A stretch of 64,000 nt of DNA from Burkholderia ambifaria AMMD (GTDB lineage Bacteria; Pseudomonadota; Gammaproteobacteria; Burkholderiales; Burkholderiaceae): positions 62,001 to 126,000 of the forward strand of contig NC_008391.1 of NCBI RefSeq assembly GCF_000203915.1. The letters are read 5' to 3'. The notes beneath the pieces are model-generated. The model was not told the DNA's origin. It worked only from the letters and a program-made list of their open reading frames with translations, and searched no databases. Shown piece by piece: positions 28,937 to 38,885 of this stretch. Numbering within the stretch: position 1 is the first letter of the stretch; every line of letters starts with the position of its first letter. The translations under genes were made by a program, and so were the position numbers.

Positions 28937-30676
28937 TCAGAAGCCGCCCGTCTGGATCAGCTTGTTGAGGTTCGCGATGTTCAGGCTGCCGAAGCCGGTC
29001 GTCAGATCCCGGCCGCTGCCTGCGCTGTAGCCATACCCCTGATAGCCGTTGTTGCCCGATACGACGTCATAGCGCACGAGCGACGGGTTCGACGGAATGT
29101 CCGCATAGAAGTTGCCGGCCGGGAAGCCCAGGCCCGTGCCGTTTGCCGCGAGCAGACGCGCCCAGAAGCCGGTGAAGATCGGCGCGGCGAGGCTCGTGCC
29201 GCCGATCTGCTGCAACTGGCCGTAGTTGTAGATGTATGCGCCCGTGCCTTGCGCGGCGTCGAACGATACATCGGGCAACTGACGGTTGCTGCCCGACTGC
29301 CACGACGGCGCCGGCAGGATCGAGCTGACGCCGCCGCCCGTCGCCCATAGCTTGCCGTTGCCGTCGAGCCCCTCGTTCCACACCGTCTCGTTCGAGAAGG
29401 CGCCCGCGGACGTCGTGTACAGCGTCGTGCCGCCGATCGCGAGCACGTGCGGCGACGCGGCCGGCCACGACACCGTGTAGTTCCCGCCGTCCGGATAGCC
29501 GCGGTTGTTGCACTCGTACACGCCTTCGTCGCCCGACGATACCGAGAACGTCTGCCCTTGCGCGGCGGCCGTCGTGAAGATCTGCTCTTCGGCGTCGAGC
29601 GTGCCGTCCGCGTTCGCATCGGTCTCGCACCAGCCGAGCGACACGTTGATCACCTTCGCGGTGTTGTCCGACACCGCGCGATTGAATGCCTGCGTGAGCC
29701 CCGTGTTGCCGGCGGCGTTCAGGTCCGCCATGTAGAACACGAGCTTGCCGACCTGGCCGCCGGCCGAGCCGACGATCGACTGGCTGTCGAGATCCCATTC
29801 GCCCTGGCCGTCCTGGTCGTCGCTGTAGCTGCCGCTCGTGCCGGTGCCGTTGGTCTTGACGGTCTGGGTCGTGACCGTGCCGTAACCGTTGCTCGACGTG
29901 AACTGCCTCAGGTCCTGCAGCGTCTGCGACACGCCGCCGATCGTGATGATGCCGACGGTCACGCCGGCCGCGGTCGGCACGCCGGTCGCGTTGTAAAGGC
30001 CCGGGAATTCCTTCGGATAATGGCCGGTGGCCGTGCCGGCCGCGAGCGCCTGTGGCTTCGCGACGTTGCCGATGCGCAGCATCGGCCGTGCGCGTGCGAC
30101 GTTCTGCAGCCCGAGCACCGAGCCGACGACGTCGCCGAGCGCATGCGGCACCTGCGCGGTCGACGCGTTCGCGAAGCCGGAGCGGCCCGCGTACTCGAAA
30201 TGCACGAGCGACGTGTTGAACGCGGTCTTCACCGTGCCGGCCGTGCCGTGCGCGGACACCAGCAGCCGGTTCGGCGCGACGTCGATGTTCACGAAGCCGC
30301 TCTTGCGCAGATAGTCGACGACCGATTTGACCTGCGCTTCGGTCGGCGCGTAGCCGGCGAGGAACTGTTCGTGCGTGAGGTACTGGCGGTAATGCGCGTT
30401 GCCGGGCCGGTTCACGTCGTGCGCGAGTTGCTTGAGCTGCGCGGCGTTGCGCAGCTTTAGGCTGACGACGATGTCCGTCGTCTCGCCGGCCGCGAGTTCG
30501 AGCGACGGCGCCGCGCTGCGCGCCATCAACTGCGGGCCGGTCAGAAAGGCTTTCGTATGGGTATCGACCCAATCCGTCGCCGCATGGGCTGCGGCGGCGG
30601 CGAACACGAGCGGGACCGCGCACGCGAGGTGGCGGGGCGACGGAAGGGGCAGCGCAAACCAGGTGTTCCTTTTCAT
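28937..30676 (-). CDS. Secreted S53-family serine-carboxyl peptidase (pseudomonalisin/kumamolisin type)
   Basis: 579 residues. Signal peptide (residues 1-32), then a pro-domain (about 35-200) containing 'YRQYLTHEQFLAGYAPTEAQ'. The catalytic domain has Glu293 and Asp297 in 'GQGEWDLDSQ', the oxyanion Asp383 in 'SSGDEG' and Ser495 in 'GGTSLAAP', all with the spacing of sedolisins. The C-terminal end 'SGRDLTTGFGSLN' carries the calcium-site region. Such enzymes are active at acid pH after self-cleavage of the pro-domain. GGAGGGACG-type sequence and AAAAGGAC precede the start. A lux-box-like palindrome lies 115 bp upstream. Confidence 0.95.
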   Translation of the reverse strand: MKRNTWFALPLPSPRHLACAVPLVFAAAAAHAATDWVDTHTKAFLTGPQLMARSAAPSLELAAGETTDIVVSLKLRNAAQLKQLAHDVNRPGNAHYRQYLTHEQFLAGYAPTEAQVKSVVDYLRKSGFVNIDVAPNRLLVSAHGTAGTVKTAFNTSLVHFEYAGRSGFANASTAQVPHALGDVVGSVLGLQNVARARPMLRIGNVAKPQALAAGTATGHYPKEFPGLYNATGVPTAAGVTVGIITIGGVSQTLQDLRQFTSSNGYGTVTTQTVKTNGTGTSGSYSDDQDGQGEWDLDSQSIVGSAGGQVGKLVFYMADLNAAGNTGLTQAFNRAVSDNTAKVINVSLGWCETDANADGTLDAEEQIFTTAAAQGQTFSVSSGDEGVYECNNRGYPDGGNYTVSWPAASPHVLAIGGTTLYTTSAGAFSNETVWNEGLDGNGKLWATGGGVSSILPAPSWQSGSNRQLPDVSFDAAQGTGAYIYNYGQLQQIGGTSLAAPIFTGFWARLLAANGTGLGFPAGNFYADIPSNPSLVRYDVVSGNNGYQGYGYSAGSGRDLTTGFGSLNIANLNKLIQTGGF

Positions 30677-30790
30677 CGGGAGTCCTTTTGAGGAGGGACG
30701 ACGTTGCTGGAACCCCCGGCCCTTGTGGGGCCGCGAGCGGTCACGAGCGTAGGGCGTCGGTGCCGTTCAGGTAGCTGCCAGTTTCCATAG

Positions 30791-30806
30791 CTGTCAGATC
30801 TGACAT
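30791..30806. promoter_or_regulatory. lux-box-like palindrome upstream of the S53 protease
   Basis: TGTCAGATCTGACA (30792-30805) is a perfect 14-bp palindrome. As CTGTCAGATCTGACAT it resembles the CTGNCAGATCTGNCAG pattern of LuxR-type operators at all but the last base. It lies about 115 bp upstream of the protease start. A partial copy of its left half, AGCTGCCAG, lies at 30773-30781. Confidence 0.4.
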
Positions 30807-31343
30807 CGGCTTGCTCGTGGGGCTGCGCCATGTCGTTCGTGCAGGCGGCCGCAGCCCCGATGAAGGGAACCGGTTCGCGGCGCGCCCGCGCGACGGTCGA
30901 CGACGTTTGAACGCACGCGTCGTTCGTTGCCGTGCCGGAATGCGCGCGATTACGGAGCGCAGCGCCGCGCGAGCACATTGGCCGCGAGCGGGCCTGCGCG
31001 CGTCGTGCGTCGCACTATGTGGTCAAGTGCGGCCGCGGCATCCGTGCGACGACGTCCCGATGGGCGGATTCACGAAAACGGGGCCGGTCGATCGCGCGCC
31101 TTTCCCGAACTGTGGAACAGCGCGTTGCCGAGTCTTGCAGCGTGCTTTCGGTTCTCGGGCCGGGTGAGCCGATTAGAGGAAGGGCTCGAATTCATGCGGC
31201 GACGCGGGAGCGATGCGCGCGTGAGGTCCGTCGCGCGCCGGTAGGCCACCGTTCGGCTCGCCGCGACGAACACCCACGCGAACGGATCGCACGACGCCCC
31301 CCGCGAAATTCCTCCTTGACGCGCACCATTGCGCGGCTATCCT

Positions 31344-31373
31344 TCAATCCATAACCATCGAGTTATTGATTGA
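31344..31373. promoter_or_regulatory. Probable ArsR operator
   Basis: TCAATCCATAAC (31344-31355) and GTTATTGATTGA (31362-31373) form a 12-bp dyad with one mismatch and a 6-base centre. It ends five bases before the ArsR start codon. Dyads of ATAA/TTAT type overlapping the promoter are usual for ArsR autorepressors. Confidence 0.6.
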
Positions 31374-31376
31374 AAC

Positions 31377-31700
31377 ATGCAAAACACTCACGACACGCTG
31401 TTCAGGACGCTTGCCGATCCGACGCGCCGCGCGCTCTTCGAGCGGCTGTGCGAGGAGGGCGAGCTGACCGTGGCCGCGCTGACGGCCCATGCTGGCGTGT
31501 CGCAGCCGGCGGTATCGAAGCATCTGGGTGTACTGAAGCAGGCCGGGCTCGTCAGCGACCGTCACGCGGGCCGGCAGACGCACTACAGCGCGCAGCCGCA
31601 GGCGCTGACTCCGTTGATCGACTGGACCAGCCAGATGGCAGGCTTCTGGCAGAACCGGTTCGACGCTCTCGAAGATCTGCTCAACAGGATGGATCAATGA
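31377..31700 (+). CDS. ArsR-family transcriptional regulator
   Basis: 107 residues, a winged helix with 'LADPTRRALFERLCEEGELT', 'HAGVSQPAVSKHLGVLKQAG' and 'GRQTHYSAQP'. No Cys-based metal site is present, so it belongs to the non-metal-sensing group commonly paired with AHSA1 (SRPBCC) proteins. It is the first of three overlapping genes and probably represses its own operon through the dyad just upstream. Confidence 0.94.
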   Translation: MQNTHDTLFRTLADPTRRALFERLCEEGELTVAALTAHAGVSQPAVSKHLGVLKQAGLVSDRHAGRQTHYSAQPQALTPLIDWTSQMAGFWQNRFDALEDLLNRMDQ

Positions 31701-32128
31701 ACCAGCCCACTTCCGAAACACGCACCGTCGTCGTCGAACGGGAACTGCCGCATTCGCCTGAGAAGATCTGGCGCGCGCTCACGCAACCGCACCTGATCGA
31801 GGCGTGGCTGATGAAGAGCGATTTCGAGCCCGTCGCGGGCCGCACGTTCAGCTTTCACGCGGACTGGGGTTCGGTCGACTGCACGTTGCTGACGATCGAA
31901 CCGGAGCGCGTGCTGTCCTACACGTGGGCCGCTTATGGCCTGGAAAGCGTCGTCACATGGACGCTCACGCCGACGCCGGGCGGCACGCTGTTGCGCATGG
32001 AGCAGGCCGGCTTCCGCGCGGATCAGGAACAGGCATACCGCGGTGCGCAGCAAGGGTGGGTGCGGTTCTTCGACTCGCTCGAACAAGTGGTCGCGCGTGC
32101 CGATGAAGACGAGGAGGGCCGGGCATGA
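31697..32128 (+). CDS. AHSA1/SRPBCC-domain protein
   Basis: 143 residues starting inside the ArsR stop (ATGA overlap). 'VVERELPHSPEKIWRALTQP' and 'HLIEAWLMKSDFEPVAGRTF' open the helix-grip fold, and 'GWVRFFDSLEQVVA' closes it. Members bind hydrophobic ligands in a central cavity; their biochemical role with ArsR partners is not established. Coupled to both neighbours. Confidence 0.92.
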   Translation: MNQPTSETRTVVVERELPHSPEKIWRALTQPHLIEAWLMKSDFEPVAGRTFSFHADWGSVDCTLLTIEPERVLSYTWAAYGLESVVTWTLTPTPGGTLLRMEQAGFRADQEQAYRGAQQGWVRFFDSLEQVVARADEDEEGRA

Positions 32129-32565
32129 GCGCATCCGACCCGGGCCTGCCGCCGTCGGCCCGTATCGACGCGCTGATCGCGGGGATCGCCGACTGGCGCG
32201 GCAAGACGTTCGCCGAGGTGCGCGAGACGATCCTCGCCGTCGACGACGGCATCGTCGAGGAATGGAAATGGATGGGCAGCCCCGTGTGGGCGTGCGATGG
32301 GATGATCGCGGTCGCGAACGCGCACAAGGGCAAGGTGAAGCTGACCTTCATGCACGGCGCGCACCTGCCCGATCCCGACGGGCTGTTCAATGGGGGCCTC
32401 GACGGCAATGCGCGCCGCTCGATCGATTGGTTCGAAGGCGACAAGCTCGACAAGCGGGGGCTGAAGCGCCTCGTTCGCGCGGCGATCGACTACAACCGCG
32501 CGCACCTGAAGAAGAACGCGCGCACCGGCGCCGGCGCGAAGGCGCGAGCCGACAAGGCCGCCTGA
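32125..32565 (+). CDS. DUF1801-family protein
   Basis: 146 residues with an ATGA overlap to the AHSA1 gene. The fold is shown by 'RIDALIAGIADWRGKTFAEV', 'EEWKWMGSPVWACDGMIAVA' and 'KVKLTFMHGAHLPDP'. The C-terminal 20 residues are Lys/Ala-rich. The family is widespread with no defined activity. It completes the ArsR-AHSA1-DUF1801 operon, a recurrent trio. Confidence 0.9.
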   Translation: MSASDPGLPPSARIDALIAGIADWRGKTFAEVRETILAVDDGIVEEWKWMGSPVWACDGMIAVANAHKGKVKLTFMHGAHLPDPDGLFNGGLDGNARRSIDWFEGDKLDKRGLKRLVRAAIDYNRAHLKKNARTGAGAKARADKAA

Positions 32566-32625
32566 CGCACCGGCACACCGGGCGCACGGCCCGGCCGCCG
32601 CCTTCCCGCCGCCGGCGGGCAGGCG

Positions 32626-32651
32626 AAAAAAAGCCCGACACGAGGTCGGGC
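32626..32651 (-). terminator. Intrinsic terminator of acnA
   Basis: On the minus strand GCCCGAC CTCGT GTCGGGC (32651-32633) is followed by seven Ts (32632-32626). It lies 58 bp after the acnA stop. Confidence 0.9.
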
Positions 32652-32708
32652 ATTCAAATCGGCCGCAACCGCCGCGAGGCGGCTGCGGCACCTGCAAAAG
32701 CAGGACGC

Positions 32709-35426
32709 TTACGCTGCCAGCAGCGAGCGCAGCACGAACGGCAGGATACCGCCGTGCTTGTAGTAGTCGACTTCGATCGGCGTATCGATGCGCAGCAGCA
32801 CCGGCACGCGCTGCGTTTCGCCATTCTTGCGGTGGATCACGAGCGTGACGTCCTGCTGCGGCTTGAAGTCGTCGCCGAGGCCTTCGATGTCGTAGGTCTC
32901 TTCGCCGGTGATGCCGAGCGACTGGACGCTGTCCGCACCCTTGAACTGCAGCGGCAGCACGCCCATGCCGACCAGGTTCGAGCGGTGGATCCGCTCGAAG
33001 CTGCGTGCGATCACGGCCTTCACGCCGAGCAGTTGCGTGCCCTTCGCGGCCCAGTCGCGCGACGAGCCCGTGCCGTACTCTTCGCCCGCGAACACGACGG
33101 TCGGCGTGTCGGCGTCGACATAGCGCATCGCGGCGTCGTAGATCGACAGCTGGTCGCCGCTCGGCTGGTGGATCGTCAGGCCGCCTTCGACGCGCGAGCC
33201 GTCTGCCTTCACCGGGATCATCAGGTTCTTGATCCGGACGTTCGCGAACGTGCCGCGCATCATCACGTCGTGGTTGCCGCGGCGCGAGCCGTAGCTGTTG
33301 AAGTCGGCCTTCTGCACGCCGTTCTCCTTCAGCCACTTGCCTGCCGGCGAGTCTTCCTTGATCGAGCCTGCCGGGCTGATGTGGTCGGTCGTGACCGAGT
33401 CACCGAAGATGCCCAGTGCGCGCGCGCCCTTGACCGTCGGGATCGAATCGGCCGGCTCCATCGAGAAGTCGTTGCCGAAGAACGGCGGCTCCGCGATGTA
33501 GGTCGACTTCGGCCAGTCGTAGACCTGGCCCGTTTCGCCCTCGATCTTGCTCCACAGGTCGCCCTTCTTGGTCAGCTTCGAGTAGTTGTCCTCGAACTTC
33601 TTCGGGTCGAGCGCGAACTTGAGCAGCGCGTGGATTTCCTCGCTCGTCGGCCAGATGTCGCCGAGGTAGATGTCGTAACCGTCCTTGCCCTTGCCGACCG
33701 GCTCGGTCATCAGGTCGCGCGTGATGTTGCCGGCGATCGCGTAGGCGACGACGAGCGGCGGCGACGCGAGGAAGTTCGCGCGGATGTTCGGGTGGATACG
33801 CGCTTCGAAGTTACGGTTGCCCGACAGCACGGCTGCCGCGACGATGTCGTTCTTCGTGATCGCTTCGTTCAGCTCCGGCGTCAGGTCGCCCGCGTTGCCG
33901 ATACAGGTCGTGCAGCCATAGGCCGCGACTTCGAAGCCGAGCTTCGACAGGTAGGGCAGCAGGCCCGTCTTCGTCAGGTACTCGGTGACGATGCGCGATC
34001 CCGGCGCGAGCGAGGTCTTGATCTTCGGATCGACCGTGAGGCCGGCCTCGACCGCCTTCTTCGCGAGCAGGCCTGCAGCCAGCAGCACGCTCGGGTTCGA
34101 CGTGTTCGTGCACGACGTGATCGCGGCGATCAGCACGTCGCCGTTCTTCACGTCGACGCCGTTGCTCGTCGTGTACTGCGTGTTCAGTTCGTCCGCCTTC
34201 TTCGCGAAGCCGTTTTCCGCGACCGGCTTCGAGAACAGGTCGGTGAACGTCGACTTGACGTTGCCGATCTCGATGCGGTCCTGCGGGCGCTTCGGGCCTG
34301 CCAGCGACGGCGCGACCGTCGCCAGGTCGAGCGTCACCGTCTTCGTGTAGTCGATGTCGCCGGCCTGCGGAATGCCGAACAGGTTCTGAGCCTTGAAGTA
34401 GTTCTCGAACGCGGCGATTTCCGCCTTCGTGCGGCCCGTGCCTTCGAAGTAGTCGATGGTCTTTTCGTCGACCGGGAAGAAGCCCATCGTCGCGCCGTAT
34501 TCCGGCGCCATGTTGCCGATCGTCGCGCGGTCCGGCAGCGACAGCGACTTCGTGCCTTCGCCGAAGAACTCGACGAACTTGCCGACGACCTTCTCCTTGC
34601 GCAGCATTTCGGTGATCGTCAGCACCAGGTCGGTGGCCGTCACGCCTTCGCGCAGCTTGCCCTTCAGCTCGACGCCGACGACGTCCGGCGTCAGGAAGTA
34701 CACCGGCTGGCCGAGCATGCCGGCTTCGGCCTCGATGCCGCCCACGCCCCAGCCGACCACGCCGATGCCGTTGATCATCGTCGTGTGGCTGTCCGTGCCG
34801 ACGAGGGTGTCCGGGTAGTACACGGTGTCGCCGCCGTTCGCCTTCTTGTGGACGCCGCGCGCGAGATACTCGAGGTTCACCTGGTGGACGATGCCGACGC
34901 CCGGCGGCACGACCTTGAACGTGTCGAACGCCTGCATGCCCCACTTCATGAACTGGTAGCGTTCGTTGTTGCGCTGGAATTCCAGCTTCATGTTCAGGTC
35001 GAGCGCGTCCTTCTGGCGGAAGTAGTCGATCTGGACCGAGTGGTCGACGACGAGATCGACCGGCACCAGCGGCTCGATCTTCTTCGGGTTCTTGCCCGAA
35101 CGCTCGGCGACGCCGCGCATGGCCGCGATGTCGGCGAGCAGCGGGACGCCCGTGAAGTCCTGCAGCACGACGCGCGACACCACGAACGGAATCTCGTCGA
35201 CGCGCTTCGCGGTCGGCTTCCAGTTCGCCAGCTGCTCGATGTGTTCCTCGGTGATCTTCTTGCCGTCGTAGTTGCGCAGCACGGACTCGAGCACGATACG
35301 GATCGACACCGGCAGGCGCTCGATCTTCGTCTTCAGTTCCTTGCCGAGCTGCGGCAGCGAGTAGAACTTGCCTTTGCCGGAACCGCTGTCGAATTCCTGG
35401 AGGGTCTTGTGGAGATTGTGGGCCAT
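32709..35426 (-). CDS. acnA: Aconitate hydratase A
   Basis: 905 residues from ATG 35426 ([12 protein letters not shown]), with AGGA nine bases upstream; the frame extends 11 codons further. Iron-sulphur cysteines appear in '[14 protein letters not shown]' and '[20 protein letters not shown]'. The substrate-binding '[20 protein letters not shown]' and '[18 protein letters not shown]' lie in the C-terminal half. It interconverts citrate and isocitrate; the length and motifs are AcnA/IRP type, not AcnB. The prpD-like gene ends upstream on the same strand, 53 bp away, so co-transcription is likely. Confidence 0.98.
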   Translation of the reverse strand: MAHNLHKTLQEFDSGSGKGKFYSLPQLGKELKTKIERLPVSIRIVLESVLRNYDGKKITEEHIEQLANWKPTAKRVDEIPFVVSRVVLQDFTGVPLLADIAAMRGVAERSGKNPKKIEPLVPVDLVVDHSVQIDYFRQKDALDLNMKLEFQRNNERYQFMKWGMQAFDTFKVVPPGVGIVHQVNLEYLARGVHKKANGGDTVYYPDTLVGTDSHTTMINGIGVVGWGVGGIEAEAGMLGQPVYFLTPDVVGVELKGKLREGVTATDLVLTITEMLRKEKVVGKFVEFFGEGTKSLSLPDRATIGNMAPEYGATMGFFPVDEKTIDYFEGTGRTKAEIAAFENYFKAQNLFGIPQAGDIDYTKTVTLDLATVAPSLAGPKRPQDRIEIGNVKSTFTDLFSKPVAENGFAKKADELNTQYTTSNGVDVKNGDVLIAAITSCTNTSNPSVLLAAGLLAKKAVEAGLTVDPKIKTSLAPGSRIVTEYLTKTGLLPYLSKLGFEVAAYGCTTCIGNAGDLTPELNEAITKNDIVAAAVLSGNRNFEARIHPNIRANFLASPPLVVAYAIAGNITRDLMTEPVGKGKDGYDIYLGDIWPTSEEIHALLKFALDPKKFEDNYSKLTKKGDLWSKIEGETGQVYDWPKSTYIAEPPFFGNDFSMEPADSIPTVKGARALGIFGDSVTTDHISPAGSIKEDSPAGKWLKENGVQKADFNSYGSRRGNHDVMMRGTFANVRIKNLMIPVKADGSRVEGGLTIHQPSGDQLSIYDAAMRYVDADTPTVVFAGEEYGTGSSRDWAAKGTQLLGVKAVIARSFERIHRSNLVGMGVLPLQFKGADSVQSLGITGEETYDIEGLGDDFKPQQDVTLVIHRKNGETQRVPVLLRIDTPIEVDYYKHGGILPFVLRSLLAA

Positions 35427-35478
35427 GGTGATTTTCCTGGGTTTAAGGCTAGGAAACAAAGAGTCCTGTAGATGACGG

Positions 35479-36930
35479 CTATATCACATACAAGTCGACG
35501 TATTCATCGACCGGCATTGCTTCGAGCGTTGCCTGGTCCAGCGACACGTCGAGAATCGCTTGTTGCTGCCTGGCCGGGAAGCGACGGGCGAGGTTGGTCC
35601 TGAACTTCTCGACCAGCAGCGGGATGCCTTCCGCGCGGCGGCGCCGGTGGCCGAGCGGGTATTCGATCGCCACTTCGGCAAGCTTCGACCCGTCCGCGAA
35701 TTCGATCGTCAGCGCATTCGCGATCGATCGCCTGGCCGGGTCATGGTAATCCTTCGTGAACTGCGGATCCTCGACGCACACGGTTTTCGCGCGCAGCGCG
35801 TCGATGCGCGGATCGGCGGCGACCGCGTCTTCGTAATCGGCGGCGGTCAGCCGGCCAAACAGCAACGGCACGGCGACCATGTACTGAATGCAGTGATCGC
35901 GATCGGCCGGATTGGCGAGCGGGCCCTGCTTGTCGATGATGCGCAGCGCGGCCGCGTGCGTGCGGATCGTGATCCGGCTGATGTCGTCGGTCGTGCGGCC
36001 CGCCGCGGCGAGCTGCGCGTGCAACTGCAGCGCGGCCTCGGCGGCCGTCTGCGCGTGGAATTCGGCCGGGAACGCGATCTTGAACAGCACGTTTTCCATC
36101 ACGTACGTGCCGTACGGGCGCTGGAAGCGGAACGGCTGCCCGTCGAACAGCACGTCGTAGAAGCCCCACGTTTTTGCGGTGAGCGCCGACGGGTAGCCCA
36201 TTTCACCCGTTTTCGCGATCAGCGCGAGGCGCACCGCGCGGGACGTCGCGTCGCCGGCCGCCCATGACTTGCGCGAACCGGTGTTCGGCGCGTGGCGGTA
36301 GGTGCGCAGCGCCTGACCGTCGACGAATGCGTTGGACACCGCGTTGATCAGCTCGTCGCGCGTAAGCCCGAGCAGGCGGCCGACGACGGCCGTCGACGCG
36401 ACCTTCACGAGCAGCACGTGGTCGAGCCCCACGGCGTTGAACGAATTCTCGAGGGCGAGGCAGCCCTGGATCTCATGGGCCTGGATCATCGCGACGAGCA
36501 CGTCGCGCATCGCAAGCGGCTGCCTGCCGGCCGCGACGGCCGTGCGGGACAGCCAGTCGGCCGTCGCCAGGATCCCGCCCAGATTGTCGGACGGATGACC
36601 CCATTCGGCGGCGAGCCAGGTGTCGTTGAAGTCCAGCCAGCGGATCATCGCGCCGATGTCGAACGCGGCCTGGACGGGATCGAGCTGGAAGGACGTGCCG
36701 GGCACCTTCGCGCCGTTCGGCACGATCGTGCCGGGCACGACGGGGCCGAGCAGCTTGGTGCAGGCGGGATAGGACAGCGCCTCGAGTCCGCATCCGAGCG
36801 TGTCGATCAGGCAATGACGCGCCGTCTCCAGCGCGAGCGCGCTGTCGATGCCGGTGTTCAGCACGTAGTCGACGATATCGACGAGTACCGTATCCGGAGC
36901 AGGGCGGACGTTGGAGACCGGGGCGGACAT
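35479..36930 (-). CDS. MmgE/PrpD-family dehydratase (2-methylcitrate dehydratase-like)
   Basis: 483 residues. '[20 protein letters not shown]', '[20 protein letters not shown]' and '[17 protein letters not shown]' are PrpD hallmarks. PrpD dehydrates 2-methylcitrate in propionate breakdown and also shows citrate-dehydrating activity in some bacteria. There is no prpB or prpC here; it lies between an exported protein and acnA within a TCA cluster. That context suggests a housekeeping role alongside aconitase, which is inference. Confidence 0.88.
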   Translation of the reverse strand: MSAPVSNVRPAPDTVLVDIVDYVLNTGIDSALALETARHCLIDTLGCGLEALSYPACTKLLGPVVPGTIVPNGAKVPGTSFQLDPVQAAFDIGAMIRWLDFNDTWLAAEWGHPSDNLGGILATADWLSRTAVAAGRQPLAMRDVLVAMIQAHEIQGCLALENSFNAVGLDHVLLVKVASTAVVGRLLGLTRDELINAVSNAFVDGQALRTYRHAPNTGSRKSWAAGDATSRAVRLALIAKTGEMGYPSALTAKTWGFYDVLFDGQPFRFQRPYGTYVMENVLFKIAFPAEFHAQTAAEAALQLHAQLAAAGRTTDDISRITIRTHAAALRIIDKQGPLANPADRDHCIQYMVAVPLLFGRLTAADYEDAVAADPRIDALRAKTVCVEDPQFTKDYHDPARRSIANALTIEFADGSKLAEVAIEYPLGHRRRRAEGIPLLVEKFRTNLARRFPARQQQAILDVSLDQATLEAMPVDEYVDLYVI

Positions 36931-36961
36931 CGAGGGGCCGGGAGCGGAAAAACGCGCGCGC

Positions 36962-37471
36962 TTAGTTCGTTGCCGGCTTCAGCTCGTTCGACTGCGTCGG
37001 TGCCGCGGTGCCTTGCGTCATTTCCGGCGTCACGCATTCGTCCGCGAGGCGCTCGCCGCCGTTTGCGTCGGAGAACAGCATCGCCTTGGTCGGGATCACG
37101 ACCAGCTTCAAGCCGGCTGCCGGATCGTAGAACGTGTCGGCGCCCGTCGTCGTGGCTTCGCGCGGCAGCTTGTAGTTCCGCTTCGCCCAGTGAACCGTGA
37201 CGAGCTGGTCGCGCTTCATGTCGCCGGCGAGGTCGAACGACAGACCTTCCTTACAGGACCACTTGACCGCGCCTTCCGGTACCGTGTCGACCTTGGCAGC
37301 CGCGCGTGCCTGTGCCTTCTTGCTGCGCGGGATGATGCGCTTGGCCGGCGCCGGGCGCTTGGCCGTCTTCTTCGCGGTCGTCGCCGTACCCTGGGCGAAC
37401 GCGCTCGGAGCCGACACCAGCATCGTGGCGGACAACGCGCCGATGGCGGTAGCGATCAGGAGTTTCTTCAT
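36962..37471 (-). CDS. Exported protein with MliC-like (lysozyme-inhibitor) domain
   Basis: 169 residues. Signal peptide [20 protein letters not shown]...AFA, then a Lys/Ala/Pro-rich basic spacer (about 28-62). The C-terminal part, '[11 protein letters not shown]' to 'GGERLADEC', has the two bracketing cysteines, '[16 protein letters not shown]' and 'KAMLFSD' that resemble the MliC/PliC beta-barrel of C-type lysozyme inhibitors. If correct it acts in the periplasm against host lysozyme. It starts before the prpD-like gene on the same strand, 31 bp from it, so it may lead that operon. Domain match is by eye. Confidence 0.65.
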   Translation of the reverse strand: MKKLLIATAIGALSATMLVSAPSAFAQGTATTAKKTAKRPAPAKRIIPRSKKAQARAAAKVDTVPEGAVKWSCKEGLSFDLAGDMKRDQLVTVHWAKRNYKLPREATTTGADTFYDPAAGLKLVVIPTKAMLFSDANGGERLADECVTPEMTQGTAAPTQSNELKPATN

Positions 37472-37694
37472 GGAGTCAGAACCTTTCGATTATCAGTTGA
37501 CAAGGGCCGGCAATCGAAACCGCCGGCCGGTTTGAAACTGCACGCGCCCCGGAAGCGCGCAGCGGCCGCTATTTTCACCTATTTGGCCGCGCAAATTTCA
37601 GGTTTTCGGGCTCCGTTACGTTTTTTGTCGTTTCGCAAACCTGTGTGGGGTTTACGCCCCGGCGATTCGATGAAATGCGTGTGCCGGCGCGGGC

Positions 37695-38699
37695 TCACCG
37701 CGCGTCTCCGGCGGCTGGGCCGAACAGCGGTGCGGCCTCGGCCGGCACCGGCTGGCCGGTCGCGCGCGCGCGGCGCAGCACCGACCAGTAATAGCGGTAG
37801 CTCGCGCGGTCGTGCAGCGTATCGCCGTGGCGCGTCGGGCCCCAGTCGGCGGCCTGCGCGGCCAGCAGGATCTCGGCGGCCAGTGCGACTTCATCGGTGC
37901 GCGGCGCGAATGCGTCGACGATCGGGCGGATCTGCGCGGGATGGATGCTCCACATCCGCGTGAATGCGAATTCGTCGCGTGCGCGGAGGGCGTCGCCGGC
38001 GACGATCGCCATGTCGCGCACCTCGGTTGTGACATTGTGTGACGGTGTCTTGCCGTGCGCGTGGCAGGCCGCGGCGATCTCCAGCTTCGCGCGGCGCACG
38101 AGCGGGTGGTCGAACTGGCCGGGCGAGCGCATCGCCGCATCGGGAATCGCGCCGTGATGGGCGGACACGAAGTCCATCAGCCCGAAGCTCAGCGTGCCGA
38201 CGAGCGGCAGCGCGGCGAGGGCGGCCGCCTGCGCGAGCGCACCGTGCGTCTCGACCAGCACGTCGACGGGAATCGGCTGCGCGAGGCCGAGCTCGCGGCG
38301 TGTGCCTTCGATGAACGCGACCATCTCGGCCGCGTCGGCGGCGCTCGCGATCTTCGGCAGCGTGACGTAGGCCGGTGCGCGCGCGGCGCGCAGCACGATG
38401 CGCACGTCGTCGCGCCAATGGGGATGGGAAAAGTCGTGGATGCGGACGCCGACCCGCCCGAAGCGGTTCTCGGCGCTGCCGAGCAGCTCGGCGACGAGCT
38501 GCGCGTGCGCGGCTTCCTGGCCGACGGCCGCGCCGTCCTCGCAGTCGAGCGTGATGTCGAACACGGGGCCGAGTTCGGCCTGGAGCGCGAGCGACTTGCG
38601 CATCAGCTTCTCGCTGCCCGCGTAGTGATCGCAGCAGGGCAGGATCGCGGGCGGCGACGCCCCGTCGTACAGCACTTGTGCAGGAGTGAGCGCGGACAT
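37695..38699 (-). CDS. HpcH/HpaI-aldolase/CitE-like lyase
   Basis: 334 residues from ATG 38699 with AGAAGAG upstream; the frame is open further but Pro/Ala-rich and unlike the family. 'ITLDCEDGAAVGQEAAHAQL' carries the acidic metal ligand, 'RIHDFSHPHWRDDVRIVL' and 'AYVTLPKIASAADAAEMVAF' follow, and 'MWSIHPAQIRPIVDAF' is the family end motif. Relatives cleave citryl-CoA, malyl-CoA or citramalyl-CoA. No citD/citF partners are present, so a malyl- or citramalyl-CoA lyase is likelier. It lies just downstream of mdh and probably forms an operon with it. Confidence 0.88.
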   Translation of the reverse strand: MSALTPAQVLYDGASPPAILPCCDHYAGSEKLMRKSLALQAELGPVFDITLDCEDGAAVGQEAAHAQLVAELLGSAENRFGRVGVRIHDFSHPHWRDDVRIVLRAARAPAYVTLPKIASAADAAEMVAFIEGTRRELGLAQPIPVDVLVETHGALAQAAALAALPLVGTLSFGLMDFVSAHHGAIPDAAMRSPGQFDHPLVRRAKLEIAAACHAHGKTPSHNVTTEVRDMAIVAGDALRARDEFAFTRMWSIHPAQIRPIVDAFAPRTDEVALAAEILLAAQAADWGPTRHGDTLHDRASYRYYWSVLRRARATGQPVPAEAAPLFGPAAGDAR

Positions 38700-38885
38700 C
38701 TCTTCTACGTCAAGGAAGCGGGCAACGTGGAGAAAATCGGATTCGGGCACGTTCTGGGCCGGCGCGCGGGGCGCGTGAGCGGCAAAACGTGCGCGGATCG
38801 GATCGGGCGGCGGGACCGGCTGCCGGCCCGCCGCCCGTGCCGTGACCGGCCCGCCCGGAGGCGGCCCGGCCATCATGCAGCCTGC

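Larger units (their letters stand above)
30677..31376. other. 700-bp intergenic region between the S53 protease and ArsR operon
   Basis: No gene is supported; the open frames are Arg/Ala-rich and motif-free. It holds a lux-box-like palindrome near the protease start and the ArsR operator at its right end. Confidence 0.6.

Noticed and set aside
31935..35471. Open frame of about 1,180 codons on the plus strand
   Set aside because: It runs antisense to acnA and partly out of frame through the AHSA1/DUF1801 genes; it is Arg/Ala/Val-rich with no motif, as expected opposite a high-GC gene.
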